Part shown: one piece after another, positions 35,917 through 44,006 of the stretch | How the letters are laid out: each line of letters begins with the position of its first letter | Position numbering within the stretch: the stretch's first letter is position 1 | Origin: JAVBQL01 sp031549085 | GTDB lineage: Bacteria; Spirochaetota; GWE2-31-10; MWDO01 | Assembly (NCBI GenBank): GCA_031549085.1 | Contig: JAVBQL010000011.1 | Location: 1-64,000 of the forward strand | DNA length: 64,000 bases | Direction: 5' to 3' | Notes under the pieces: generated by a model | Seen by the model: the letters and a program-made list of their open reading frames with translations, nothing else | Database searches by the model: none | What the model was told of the DNA's origin: nothing | Translations under genes and position numbers: made by a program

Positions 35917-37659
35917 ATGGCAAAAATAAAAATAAATGATGTAGAAATAGAAGTTAAAGATGGAATATCTATCCTTGAGGCATCAAAACAGCTTGAAGAT
36001 ATCTATATTCCTACTCTCTGTTATATGAACCTCGATAGTTTTCATGTTGATCACCACATTGGTTCTTGTAGAGTTTGTATGGTTGATGTTACTCAAGGCA
36101 ACAGAAAAAAGATGATGCCTGCCTGTTCTACACCTGTAACTGATGGTATGTCTATAGTTACTGACTCTCCAGAGGTTATCAATATAAGAAGAATTGTTTT
36201 GGAGCTTCTGCTTTCAGATCACCCATTCAATTGTCTAATCTGTGCTAAGAACTTGGATTGTGAATTGCAGTCTCTTGCTCAAAGATTCGGAATCGAGATG
36301 ATACACTATAAGGGTGAGCAATCAACATATCCGCTTGATGTGAGCAGCAAAGCGATAAAAAGAGAGCTTGATAAGTGTATAATGTGTAGAAGATGTGAGA
36401 CTGCATGTAATCAAATGCAGACTGTTGGAACTTTAAGTGGTTATGGTCGTGGTTTCAAGGCTGTGGTTGGTACTGCTGAGATGAAACCATTGAAAGAGAC
36501 AAACTGTGTATTCTGCGGTCAATGTGTGAATGTGTGTCCAACAGCAGCTCTTACTGAAATCAACTATATAAAAGAGGTATGGCTTGCAATAAATAATCCA
36601 AACAAGATGGTAATTGTTCAGACAGCTCCAGCTGTACGTGTTGCAATTGGTGAGGAGTTTGGACTACCTGCTGGTGAAGATTGTACAGGAAAGCTTATAT
36701 CTGGACTAAAAAAGATAGGTTTTAATGCTGTATTCTCTACTGATTTCTCTGCAGATCTCACCATTATGGAGGAGGCAACTGAGCTTATAGAGAGATTAAA
36801 GAGTGGTAAGGATCTTCCAATATTAACATCATGCTGTCCTGGCTGGGTTAATTTCTTGGAGTATCAATTCCCTGACCTACTTAATATTCCTTCTTCTTGT
36901 AAATCTCCTCAACAGATGTTTGGGGCTGTTGCTAAAACCTACTATGCAAACAAGATTGGAGTTGATCCTGAAAATTTAATAGTAGTATCAGTCATGCCTT
37001 GTCTTGCAAAGAAATATGAGGCATCTCGTCCAGAACTATCTACTAATGGTATTCCTGATGTAGACTATGTTCTAACAACCCGTGAGCTTGCTAAAATGTT
37101 TAGAGAGGCTGGAATCAATATTACAAAACTTGAAGAGAGCAAATTTGATGATCCATTGGGAGAATCAACTGGTGCTGCTGTAATATTTGGAACAACAGGT
37201 GGAGTTATTGAGGCAGCTCTAAGAACTGCATATGAGTGGGTGACCAAAAAAGAGCTTAAAGATGTAAACTTCACTCAAGTTAGAGGACTTGAGGGAGTAA
37301 TTGAGACAACTGTGGATCTTGATGGTAAAACATTAAACATTGCCATCTCAAATGGACTTGGTAGTGCAAGAGTACTATTAGAAAAAATTCAATCTGGCGA
37401 GGCAAACTACCATGCAATTGAGATTATGGCTTGTCCTGGCGGATGTATCGGTGGCGGCGGTCAGCCATATATCCATGGAGACACAAAAAAGATAGAGGCT
37501 AGAATGAAAGGAATCTATAGTATCGATTCAAAAGATACAATTAGAAAATCTCATGAGAATCCATCTATCCAAAGATTGTATAAAGAGTTCCTTGGTGAGC
37601 CGGGAAGCAAAAAGGCTCATGATCTATTGCATACTCACTATACTGATAAAAATTGTTAA
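35917..37659 (+). CDS. hydA: [FeFe] hydrogenase catalytic subunit HydA
   Basis: 580 residues. N-terminal [2Fe-2S] domain, then the His/Cys3 cluster (HPFNCLICAKNLDCELQ), then two ferredoxin clusters (CIMCRRCETAC, CVFCGQCVNVC). The H-cluster domain has all three signatures: TSCCPGWVNFLE near residue 305, MPCLAKKYEASRPEL near 359 and MACPGGCIGGGG near 504. All H-cluster Cys are present. With HydB and HydC it should form a cytosolic NAD- and ferredoxin-dependent hydrogenase that disposes of fermentative electrons. The maturases HydEFG are not in the window. The ATG follows TAGGAGGATGTA. Confidence 0.96.
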   Translation: MAKIKINDVEIEVKDGISILEASKQLEDIYIPTLCYMNLDSFHVDHHIGSCRVCMVDVTQGNRKKMMPACSTPVTDGMSIVTDSPEVINIRRIVLELLLSDHPFNCLICAKNLDCELQSLAQRFGIEMIHYKGEQSTYPLDVSSKAIKRELDKCIMCRRCETACNQMQTVGTLSGYGRGFKAVVGTAEMKPLKETNCVFCGQCVNVCPTAALTEINYIKEVWLAINNPNKMVIVQTAPAVRVAIGEEFGLPAGEDCTGKLISGLKKIGFNAVFSTDFSADLTIMEEATELIERLKSGKDLPILTSCCPGWVNFLEYQFPDLLNIPSSCKSPQQMFGAVAKTYYANKIGVDPENLIVVSVMPCLAKKYEASRPELSTNGIPDVDYVLTTRELAKMFREAGINITKLEESKFDDPLGESTGAAVIFGTTGGVIEAALRTAYEWVTKKELKDVNFTQVRGLEGVIETTVDLDGKTLNIAISNGLGSARVLLEKIQSGEANYHAIEIMACPGGCIGGGGQPYIHGDTKKIEARMKGIYSIDSKDTIRKSHENPSIQRLYKEFLGEPGSKKAHDLLHTHYTDKNC

Positions 37660-37683
37660 ACTTGCTATAAGTTAAGAATAATG

Positions 37684-37716
37684 AAAAAGAGTAGGATTTT
37701 CTTCTACTCTTTTTTT
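37684..37716. terminator. bidirectional terminator between hydA and the WG-repeat gene
   Basis: AAAGAGTAG / CTACTCTTT hairpin flanked by A-run and T-run. It lies between convergent genes. Confidence 0.88.
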
Positions 37717-37718
37717 GT

Positions 37719-39107
37719 CTATTTCTTATTATTTTTATTTATTTCGTTTAGCCTGTTATTAACACCTTTAAGAGAGTTATATTCAATAGGTACAACTATT
37801 TTGCCTGTTTTTACATTTATAACACCATATTTGTTATTTGTTTTTACTACTAATGATTCTAGTATAGTAACACTTCTTGGATTAAATATATTACCAGTAA
37901 ATAATACTTCAAATTCGTCATAGATAACAGGAACAGTTATTTTACCAGTTTTATCAACAACACCATATTTATTATTTAATGTTATTTTAGAAAACCCATT
38001 CGGAAAACGTTCTCCAAAATTATCTATACAGTCATATATAAGAGGAACAACCTCTTTACCCGTCTTATTTACAATACCATATTTACCATCTAGTTTTGCC
38101 CTGATCATTCCATTTTGAAACATAACTCTATAATTATTTCTAGAATTATTGCTTGCTCCATATTCCTTGTTACAACTATATAGAGCATCATACTTTATAG
38201 GAATAAGCTCCCTACCTGTTTTATCAATAAAACCATATTTTATTTTACAATCTTTTTCCAACTCTATCTGAATCAACTCATCCTCATATTCACCTTCATC
38301 ATCACGACTAGTTTCTTCATATATCCTTATATTATCGTACTCAATAGGAATAAGCATTTTTCCTATTTTATTAAATAGTCCATACTTATCTTTTAAATTG
38401 ACTACAATCAACTCACCTTTACTATATTTTACATAATCGCTAAAAATAGCTGGAATAACAATCTTTTCACTTGTATCAATAAATCCAATTCCGGGTTTTC
38501 CATCAATATGAACAGCTGCTAATCCATTTTCAAAATCTCCAGCATAACTATAAATAATTGGTATAACAACTTTACCACTCCTATCAATAAACCCATATTT
38601 GGAACTTGAATCTTTTTCTACTTTTACTCTAGCTAATCCATCTTTAAAATTATATATATCCCATTTGTATTCAGCAGGAACAATTGTTTTTCCACTCTTA
38701 TCTATGAGACCATAAAAATAGTTAGAGGATCCAGTAGGATTCTCATCTAAGTAGGTTGCTCCTATCTTAAATAATCCATCTTCAAAAACCTCTATACGAT
38801 CATACTCAATAGATAGAATAATATTACCACTTTTATCAATAAATCCAAATTTACTATAATCACCATATTTACCTTTTTTATTTAATGTTACTTTGGCTAA
38901 TCCATCTAACAATTTCCCAAATTCCTCTACATTGTCATAAATAATTGGAACAACGATTTTAGCATTCTCATCAATAAATCCAAATTTATTATTGTGTGTT
39001 ACTATGGCTAACCCATCTTTAAATGAACCCATTTGAAAATAGTCCTCACTAAAGAGTCCACTTAATGACAATATAATAATAAAGAAAATAGTTAATTTTT
39101 TCTTCAT
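37719..39107 (-). CDS. exported WG-repeat protein
   Basis: 462 residues with a Sec signal peptide (MKKKLTIFFIIILSLSGLFS). The rest is about ten WG (KWG-leptospira type) repeats of about 40 residues, with the pattern F.DGLA.V....KYGFIDKSGK.VIPI.YD. These are short beta repeats found in exported proteins of spirochaetes and others, usually with unknown ligands. It is probably periplasmic or surface-located. It lies 128 bases downstream of the Cys-rich peptide gene on the same strand and could share its RNA-controlled leader. Confidence 0.87.
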   Translation of the reverse strand: MKKKLTIFFIIILSLSGLFSEDYFQMGSFKDGLAIVTHNNKFGFIDENAKIVVPIIYDNVEEFGKLLDGLAKVTLNKKGKYGDYSKFGFIDKSGNIILSIEYDRIEVFEDGLFKIGATYLDENPTGSSNYFYGLIDKSGKTIVPAEYKWDIYNFKDGLARVKVEKDSSSKYGFIDRSGKVVIPIIYSYAGDFENGLAAVHIDGKPGIGFIDTSEKIVIPAIFSDYVKYSKGELIVVNLKDKYGLFNKIGKMLIPIEYDNIRIYEETSRDDEGEYEDELIQIELEKDCKIKYGFIDKTGRELIPIKYDALYSCNKEYGASNNSRNNYRVMFQNGMIRAKLDGKYGIVNKTGKEVVPLIYDCIDNFGERFPNGFSKITLNNKYGVVDKTGKITVPVIYDEFEVLFTGNIFNPRSVTILESLVVKTNNKYGVINVKTGKIVVPIEYNSLKGVNNRLNEINKNNKK

Positions 39108-39235
39108 TTTATCTCCTTATTAATAATCAATCAATTTTTATGCAATAGAGAACTTCACAAACAGAGCTGTTGTCTGCTTGTGAATAAATAGTGTAATAAA
39201 AAAACATTCTTAATTGAATTTTCTATTACATCATT

Positions 39236-39355
39236 TTAAGCTTGAGAAAAATTTGAACATGAAGAACTGGAACTTGTAGAAGTGCCCTTTTCATTACGAA
39301 GATAGCACTTGCCAGATCTAAAATGTCTGCAAGCGCTGCATTTACCATTTGCCAT
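39236..39355 (-). CDS. 39-residue Cys-rich peptide
   Basis: Small ORF with an excellent ribosome site (AAAAGGAGG, 7 bases before the ATG at 39355). It begins MANGKCSACRHFRSGKCYLR and then runs through a Ser/Thr-rich stretch to a fourth Cys and ends CSNFSQA. Four Cys spaced C-x2-C-x7-C-x15-C and a C..C..F pattern suggest a small zinc- or metal-binding knuckle. It resembles small Cys-rich bacterial proteins in outline, but I cannot name a family. It lies downstream of structured RNA element D and behind an RBS-sequestering helix. Confidence 0.65.
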   Translation of the reverse strand: MANGKCSACRHFRSGKCYLRNEKGTSTSSSSSCSNFSQA

Positions 39356-39361
39356 AACTAT

Positions 39362-39400
39362 ACCTCCTTTTGATTTTTTTTAATCCATCATAAAGGAGCG
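39362..39400 (-). promoter_or_regulatory. helix that would sequester the ribosome site of the Cys-rich peptide
   Basis: On the minus strand CTCCTTT (39398-39392) pairs perfectly with AAAGGAG (39370-39364), which is the ribosome-binding site. An inner GATT/AATC pair shortens the loop. It lies immediately after RNA element D, as a translational expression platform would. Confidence 0.55.
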
Positions 39401-39412
39401 TCTTAAAGCACA

Positions 39413-39618
39413 AACAAGCCCATGCTCACATTGGTTCACACGCCGGATATACCCCTACTGTCAGCAAAGAAGTAAACCAGCCCAATGTGATAACACGGAC
39501 TTGTTAATAACAAAACTATAGAGATTGGGCATAGATATGGCATACCTACACCCAAAATAGAGTTGGACTCTGTTGTCTGACAGTAAAAAATAGTTATCCA
39601 TCAAAAGGGTGTGAATCC
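39413..39618 (-). ncRNA. structured leader RNA element, copy D
   Basis: Helix R: AACAAG (39413-39418) with CTTGTT (39500-39505) and CACATTGG (39427-39434) with CCAATGTG (39482-39489). Helix P: TTCACAC (39435-39441) with GTGTGAA (39609-39615). Helix Q: ACTGTCAG (39457-39464) with CTGACAGT (39577-39584). All are perfect, and P/Q spacing matches copies A and D'. Minus-strand motifs UUGGGCU and AGGGGUAU are shared. The promoter is at 39641-39669 and the 39-residue peptide gene lies downstream. Confidence 0.6.
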
Positions 39619-39640
39619 TTATTTATGATAGATCGTTAAA

Positions 39641-39669
39641 ATTGTACAATTTTTTAATTGTAAAATCAA
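39641..39669 (-). promoter_or_regulatory. promoter of RNA element D and the Cys-rich peptide
   Basis: On the minus strand TTGATT (39669-39664), a 17-base spacer and TACAAT (39646-39641). The transcript would begin about 15 bases before helix P. Confidence 0.6.
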
Positions 39670-39716
39670 CTATTTTATTTAAAAGGTGTGAAAATGTATT
39701 TTTTACTTGATAATAT

Positions 39717-39745
39717 TTGACAAAATCTAAAAATATTGATATTCT
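39717..39745 (+). promoter_or_regulatory. promoter of the MATE exporter gene
   Basis: TTGACA (39717-39722), 17 bases, TATTCT (39740-39745), giving a leader of about 95 bases. Confidence 0.55.
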
Positions 39746-39845
39746 CTATCACCTTAAGTAGTAGACTACATGATTAACCCGCCTTAAGAGATAACTAATT
39801 AACAGATTTCAGCAGCTCGCGTAAATTTAAGAGAGTATTTGACTT

Positions 39846-41198
39846 ATGGAAAATTCAAAGAAAAATTTTTATATTGACCTATTGAAGCTTGGTCTGCCTA
39901 TGGCTTTTCAAAATCTCATAATGGGACTCTTCAACATTGTTGATACAATAATGGTTGGACAATTGGGTAAATTTGAGACTGCCGCTGTTGGACTTGCTGC
40001 AAAAATATTTATGGTCTATTTTGTCTCATCATTTGGAATTGTGGCTGCAGTAACTATATTCACCTCACAGCATTGGGGTAAAAAAGATATTAAAAGCATT
40101 AGAAATGTAACTTTCGTAGGAACATTTGTGCTTTTTATCTATTCGACAGTTGTAATGCTGATTCTCTTGATATTCCCAGAGTTCATACTATCAATATTTA
40201 CAAAAGATCCTGACATCATTAGACTTGCAAAGACATATATACAGATAAACGCCATCACTCTCCCGCTTGTCGCAATTGATATTACCTACTCGGGTGTTAC
40301 AAAGTCAACAGGGAAGACTGTTCCTCCAATGATTACAACCTCAATTGCATTCTTTTTAAATACGATATTGAACTACATCTTGATATTTGGAAACTTTGGC
40401 TTTCCAAAACTTGGAGTTGATGGAGCAGCTATTGCAACAAGTATCTCTCGTGCGGTTGGATGTATCTTAATATTGATTGTAATCTATGCAAAGAACTACC
40501 CTGCAGCAATAGGACAAAAAGATATCTGCTTTTCCAAGCACCTCTTCGCTCTCTTTTTTAGAAAAATGATGCCAATTTTAACAAATGAGCTTCTATGGGT
40601 GGGAGGTGTCACGGTATATTCAATTGTATATGCAAGAATGGGTGTTGACGAACTTGCTGTAATAAGCATATTCTCACCAATTGAGGGGATAGCAATTGGT
40701 CTCTGCATAGCAATAGCAAGCACCTCAGCAATAATTCTTGGAAATGAGCTTGGAAAAAATAATCTTGATGGGGCATATGCCTATGCAAAGCGCTTTTTAA
40801 AAATTGGAGCAATATTGGGACTACTCATTGGAGCAGCAACCATAGCTCTTGGACTCCCAATATTGCAAATATTTAATGTTGAGCAGTCAATAAAAGATTT
40901 GGCAAAGATAATTATATATATCTTTGGTGCAACCCTATGGCTGCGTCTATTTTTGATGATTCTATTTTTAGGAGTGCTTCGAAGCGGCGGAGATGTAAAA
41001 TTTGCATTTTTTATAGATGCAGGCATAACATGGAGTGTTGGAATTCCGCTTGCAATTCTATTTGGTATTGTTTTAAAGTATCCTCTCTATATAGTCTATG
41101 CAACCTTTTTTATTGAAGAGTTTATAAAACTAGTTATATTCTCTTTTAGAATGAGAAGCAAAAAGTGGCTTAAAAATCTCACCTTAGAAAATACGTAA
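39846..41198 (+). CDS. MATE-family multidrug/Na+ antiporter
   Basis: 450-residue inner-membrane exporter with 12 predicted helices in two similar halves. The N-terminal GLPMAFQNLIMGLFNIVDTI and QLGKFETAAVGLA match the family start. The mid-protein VDGAAIATSISRAVG and the repeat at about 235-250 (PILTNELLWVGGVTVYSIVY) are typical. It exports cationic compounds driven by Na+ or H+. The substrate cannot be deduced. No regulator lies next to it. Confidence 0.92.
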   Translation: MENSKKNFYIDLLKLGLPMAFQNLIMGLFNIVDTIMVGQLGKFETAAVGLAAKIFMVYFVSSFGIVAAVTIFTSQHWGKKDIKSIRNVTFVGTFVLFIYSTVVMLILLIFPEFILSIFTKDPDIIRLAKTYIQINAITLPLVAIDITYSGVTKSTGKTVPPMITTSIAFFLNTILNYILIFGNFGFPKLGVDGAAIATSISRAVGCILILIVIYAKNYPAAIGQKDICFSKHLFALFFRKMMPILTNELLWVGGVTVYSIVYARMGVDELAVISIFSPIEGIAIGLCIAIASTSAIILGNELGKNNLDGAYAYAKRFLKIGAILGLLIGAATIALGLPILQIFNVEQSIKDLAKIIIYIFGATLWLRLFLMILFLGVLRSGGDVKFAFFIDAGITWSVGIPLAILFGIVLKYPLYIVYATFFIEEFIKLVIFSFRMRSKKWLKNLTLENT

Positions 41199-41357
41199 AA
41201 TAGGGAGAATTATTAGCAATTTTTACTGATTATAATTACAAAAATATTTTTTATATAAATAAAAACCATTTTTCTTTGATTAGTTGTTAAAAATAAAGTA
41301 AAATTAATAGATAATTCTATTTTTTAAAAGGGCAATTTATTCAAGGAGATGAAAAAT

Positions 41358-42629
41358 ATGAAAAGTGTTATTTGTCTAATATTGGGCGGTGGTCAAGGAA
41401 GCAGGCTCTATCCATTAACAAAAGATCGTTCGAAACCTGCTGTACCAATAGGCGGAAAATATAGACTTATTGATATACCTGTAAGCAACTGCCTAAACTC
41501 TGGTATAAATAAAATATTTATATTAACACAATTCAATTCAGCATCTCTTAATAAACATATAAACCAAACATATAGATTTGATGGTTTTGGGGAGGGATTT
41601 GTTGATATATTGGCAGCAGAGCAATCTATGGAGACCACTGACTGGTATCAAGGAACTGCTGATGCTGTAAGAAAAAACCTCAAACATATCACTGCATTTT
41701 TAGATCTCAAATATGTTCTTATAATAAGTGGAGATCAGATATACTCTATGAATTTTGAAGAGCTATTCAATTTTCATATCGAAACTAAAGCAGATATAAC
41801 AATATCTGTTTTGCCTGTTAATAGAGAGGATGCAGAGGGTTTTGGCATATTAAAGATTGATAAAAATAGAATTACCGATTTTGTTGAAAAACCAAAAGAT
41901 GATAAACTTTTAGATTCATTAAAGGCACAAAAATTTATAAGAGAGAAGTATCCAACAATAGAAAAAGATAAGGAGTATCTTGGTTCTATGGGAATATACC
42001 TTTTTAATAGAGAGGTTTTACTGGATCTTCTTGATAATAACTATGCAGACTTTGGAAAAGAGATAATCCCTGAAGCGATTAAAGAGAAAAATGTTTATGG
42101 ATATCTCTTTAATGGATATTGGGAAGATGTTGGAACAATAAAATCTTTCTGGAAAGCAAATATAGATTTTGCTGAAGAGCATCCAAAATTTAGTTTTTAT
42201 AAAAATACAATGTACACAAATTCAAGACATTTGGCTCCATCAAAAATAATTAAGAGTAATATAGATGAGTCCATCATTTGTGAAGGTGCTGTTATATCAA
42301 ATGCAACAATAAGGCGAGCAATAATTGGTATAAGAAGTATGATAGGCGATAATGTTGTAATAGAGAACTCAGTAATAATGGGGGCGGACTTTTTTGAATC
42401 AAATATTGGCAAGGTATTCAACAAGGAGCATGGTCTCCTAAATATTGGTATTGGTAGCAATACTGTTATTAAAAATGCAATAGTTGATAAAAATTCAAGA
42501 ATAGGTGAAAACTGTAAGATAATTAATAAAAATAAAGTGAAAGATTTTGATGGAAAAAATTATTATATAAGAGATTATATTGTAATTATTCCAAAAAATG
42601 CTATAATATGGGATTATACCGAAATATAA
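41358..42629 (+). CDS. glgC: glucose-1-phosphate adenylyltransferase
   Basis: Makes ADP-glucose for glycogen. The pyrophosphorylase motif GGGQGSRLYPLTKDRSKPAV is near the N-terminus, with GGKYRLIDIPVSNCLNSG and the catalytic GDQIYSM. The C-terminal left-handed beta-helix (residues 290-400) includes the usual IVDKN turn. The length of 423 residues is standard. An ATG at 41349 touches the AAGGAG ribosome site; the ATG at 41358 is correctly spaced and gives the usual start. No glgA or glgB is adjacent. The phosphoglucomutase at 4.5 kb supplies its substrate. Confidence 0.95.
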   Translation: MKSVICLILGGGQGSRLYPLTKDRSKPAVPIGGKYRLIDIPVSNCLNSGINKIFILTQFNSASLNKHINQTYRFDGFGEGFVDILAAEQSMETTDWYQGTADAVRKNLKHITAFLDLKYVLIISGDQIYSMNFEELFNFHIETKADITISVLPVNREDAEGFGILKIDKNRITDFVEKPKDDKLLDSLKAQKFIREKYPTIEKDKEYLGSMGIYLFNREVLLDLLDNNYADFGKEIIPEAIKEKNVYGYLFNGYWEDVGTIKSFWKANIDFAEEHPKFSFYKNTMYTNSRHLAPSKIIKSNIDESIICEGAVISNATIRRAIIGIRSMIGDNVVIENSVIMGADFFESNIGKVFNKEHGLLNIGIGSNTVIKNAIVDKNSRIGENCKIINKNKVKDFDGKNYYIRDYIVIIPKNAIIWDYTEI

Positions 42630-42694
42630 TTATTCAATCTGGGAAATTTATATTATTATAAAAATGAGTATTTGTTTTTGAGGAGATAAGAAAA

Positions 42695-43771
42695 GTGAAA
42701 AAAATTATACTGTTTATCTTACCCATTCTGACCATTTTTTTGATAACAGGCTGTAAAAAATCATCAGAAGTATTTAAAGTAGGATTTGTATATGTTGGTT
42801 CTGTTACTGATGGTGGATGGACACAATCAAATGATGAGGCAAGGATAGAGCTTGAAAAAGAGATCCCAAATATAGAGACATCATATGTATCTGATGTTCC
42901 AAAAGGAAAGAATGCTGAAAGAGTTATAAATGAATATGCGACACAAGGTTATAGCCTCATATTTTCAACAAGCTTCGATTTTATGAATCAAACAATAAAT
43001 GTGGCTAAACATTTTCCAAAAACTGTGTTTATGAACTGTTCAGGCTACAAAAGGGCAAAGAATGTTGGAACATATTTTGGGGCTGTAGAAGAAGCACAAT
43101 ATCTAACAGGTCTTATCGCTGGCAAGATGACAAAGAAAAATTCTGTTGGCTTCGTTGCTCCCTACCAAATACCAGAGATTATTAGAGTGGTAAATGCCTA
43201 TGCTTTGGGAGTCAAAGCAGTGAATCCTAATGCAAAAGTAAAAGTTGTATGGACAAACTCATGGTTTGATCCTGCAAAAGAGAGAGAGGCTGCAATATTA
43301 TTGATGGATAGTGGTATTGATGTACTAGCAACAGGCTGTGACTCTTCTGCTGTTGTTTCAGCTGGAGAATCAAGAGGAGTATGGACTATTGGATACAATT
43401 TGGACTCTTCAAGTATTGCTCCAAAAACATATCTAACATCCCCTATACTAAACTGGATTGTTGTATATAAAGATATTGTGGAGAAAGTAATGTCTAAAAA
43501 AATAGACAACTGGTCAAACTTTGACTATTATGAGGGGTTAAATACTGGTATAGTATCACTTGTCCCTTTAAGCAGTCATGTTCCAGAAGATGTAAAAGAG
43601 TTGGTTGAAAAAAATCGAGTTGCTATTGCCAATAGAGAACTCAATATATTTACAGGACCTATATATAAAAATGATGGAAGCATAGCTATTGCTGATGGAG
43701 AGGTTGCAAGTTATGATGACATTATGAGTATGGAGTATCTAGTAGATAATATCATTGGAATTCTTAATTAA
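42695..43771 (+). CDS. BMP-family nucleoside-binding lipoprotein, copy 1
   Basis: 358-residue substrate-binding lipoprotein of the Bmp/Med/PnrA family. GTG start after GAGGAG; signal MKKIILFILPILTIFLITGC with Cys near residue 20. Family motifs: GFVYVGSVTDGGWTQSNDEA, the switch-like VFMNCSGYKRAKNVGTYFGA, EAQYLTGLIAGKMTKKNSVG and VVWTNSWFDPAKEREAA. Bmp proteins bind purine nucleosides or other small solutes for an ABC importer, which is not in this window. It is a tandem duplicate of the next gene, with its own terminator. Confidence 0.93.
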   Translation: MKKIILFILPILTIFLITGCKKSSEVFKVGFVYVGSVTDGGWTQSNDEARIELEKEIPNIETSYVSDVPKGKNAERVINEYATQGYSLIFSTSFDFMNQTINVAKHFPKTVFMNCSGYKRAKNVGTYFGAVEEAQYLTGLIAGKMTKKNSVGFVAPYQIPEIIRVVNAYALGVKAVNPNAKVKVVWTNSWFDPAKEREAAILLMDSGIDVLATGCDSSAVVSAGESRGVWTIGYNLDSSSIAPKTYLTSPILNWIVVYKDIVEKVMSKKIDNWSNFDYYEGLNTGIVSLVPLSSHVPEDVKELVEKNRVAIANRELNIFTGPIYKNDGSIAIADGEVASYDDIMSMEYLVDNIIGILN

Positions 43772-43787
43772 GATATTCGTTTAATTT

Positions 43788-43835
43788 ATATGGGGGGCAA
43801 AGAGATATTCTATCTTTGCCCCCCATATTTTTTTA
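43788..43835 (+). terminator. terminator between the two BMP genes
   Basis: ATATGGGGGGCAAAGA / TCTTTGCCCCCCATAT, 16 pairs, followed by eight T residues. It separates the twins transcriptionally. Confidence 0.92.
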
Positions 43836-44006
43836 AAAAAAGCATATAATAACAAAAAAATGCAATTCATTGTTTAAATATATTGTTATTATTCAAAAAA
43901 ATGTTATATGTTATTATACTATTGTTAAGTGAAATTATAATATTTCTAAAAGAGGAGTATATTCACTTACCAGTATTAGACACTATAATTTGAGGAGATT
44001 AAGCTT

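Noticed and set aside
43984..43989. TATAAT as the -10 box of BMP copy 2
   Set aside because: It would put the transcription start inside the ribosome site, and no -35 lies at the right distance. It belongs to the 19-base motif shared with der.
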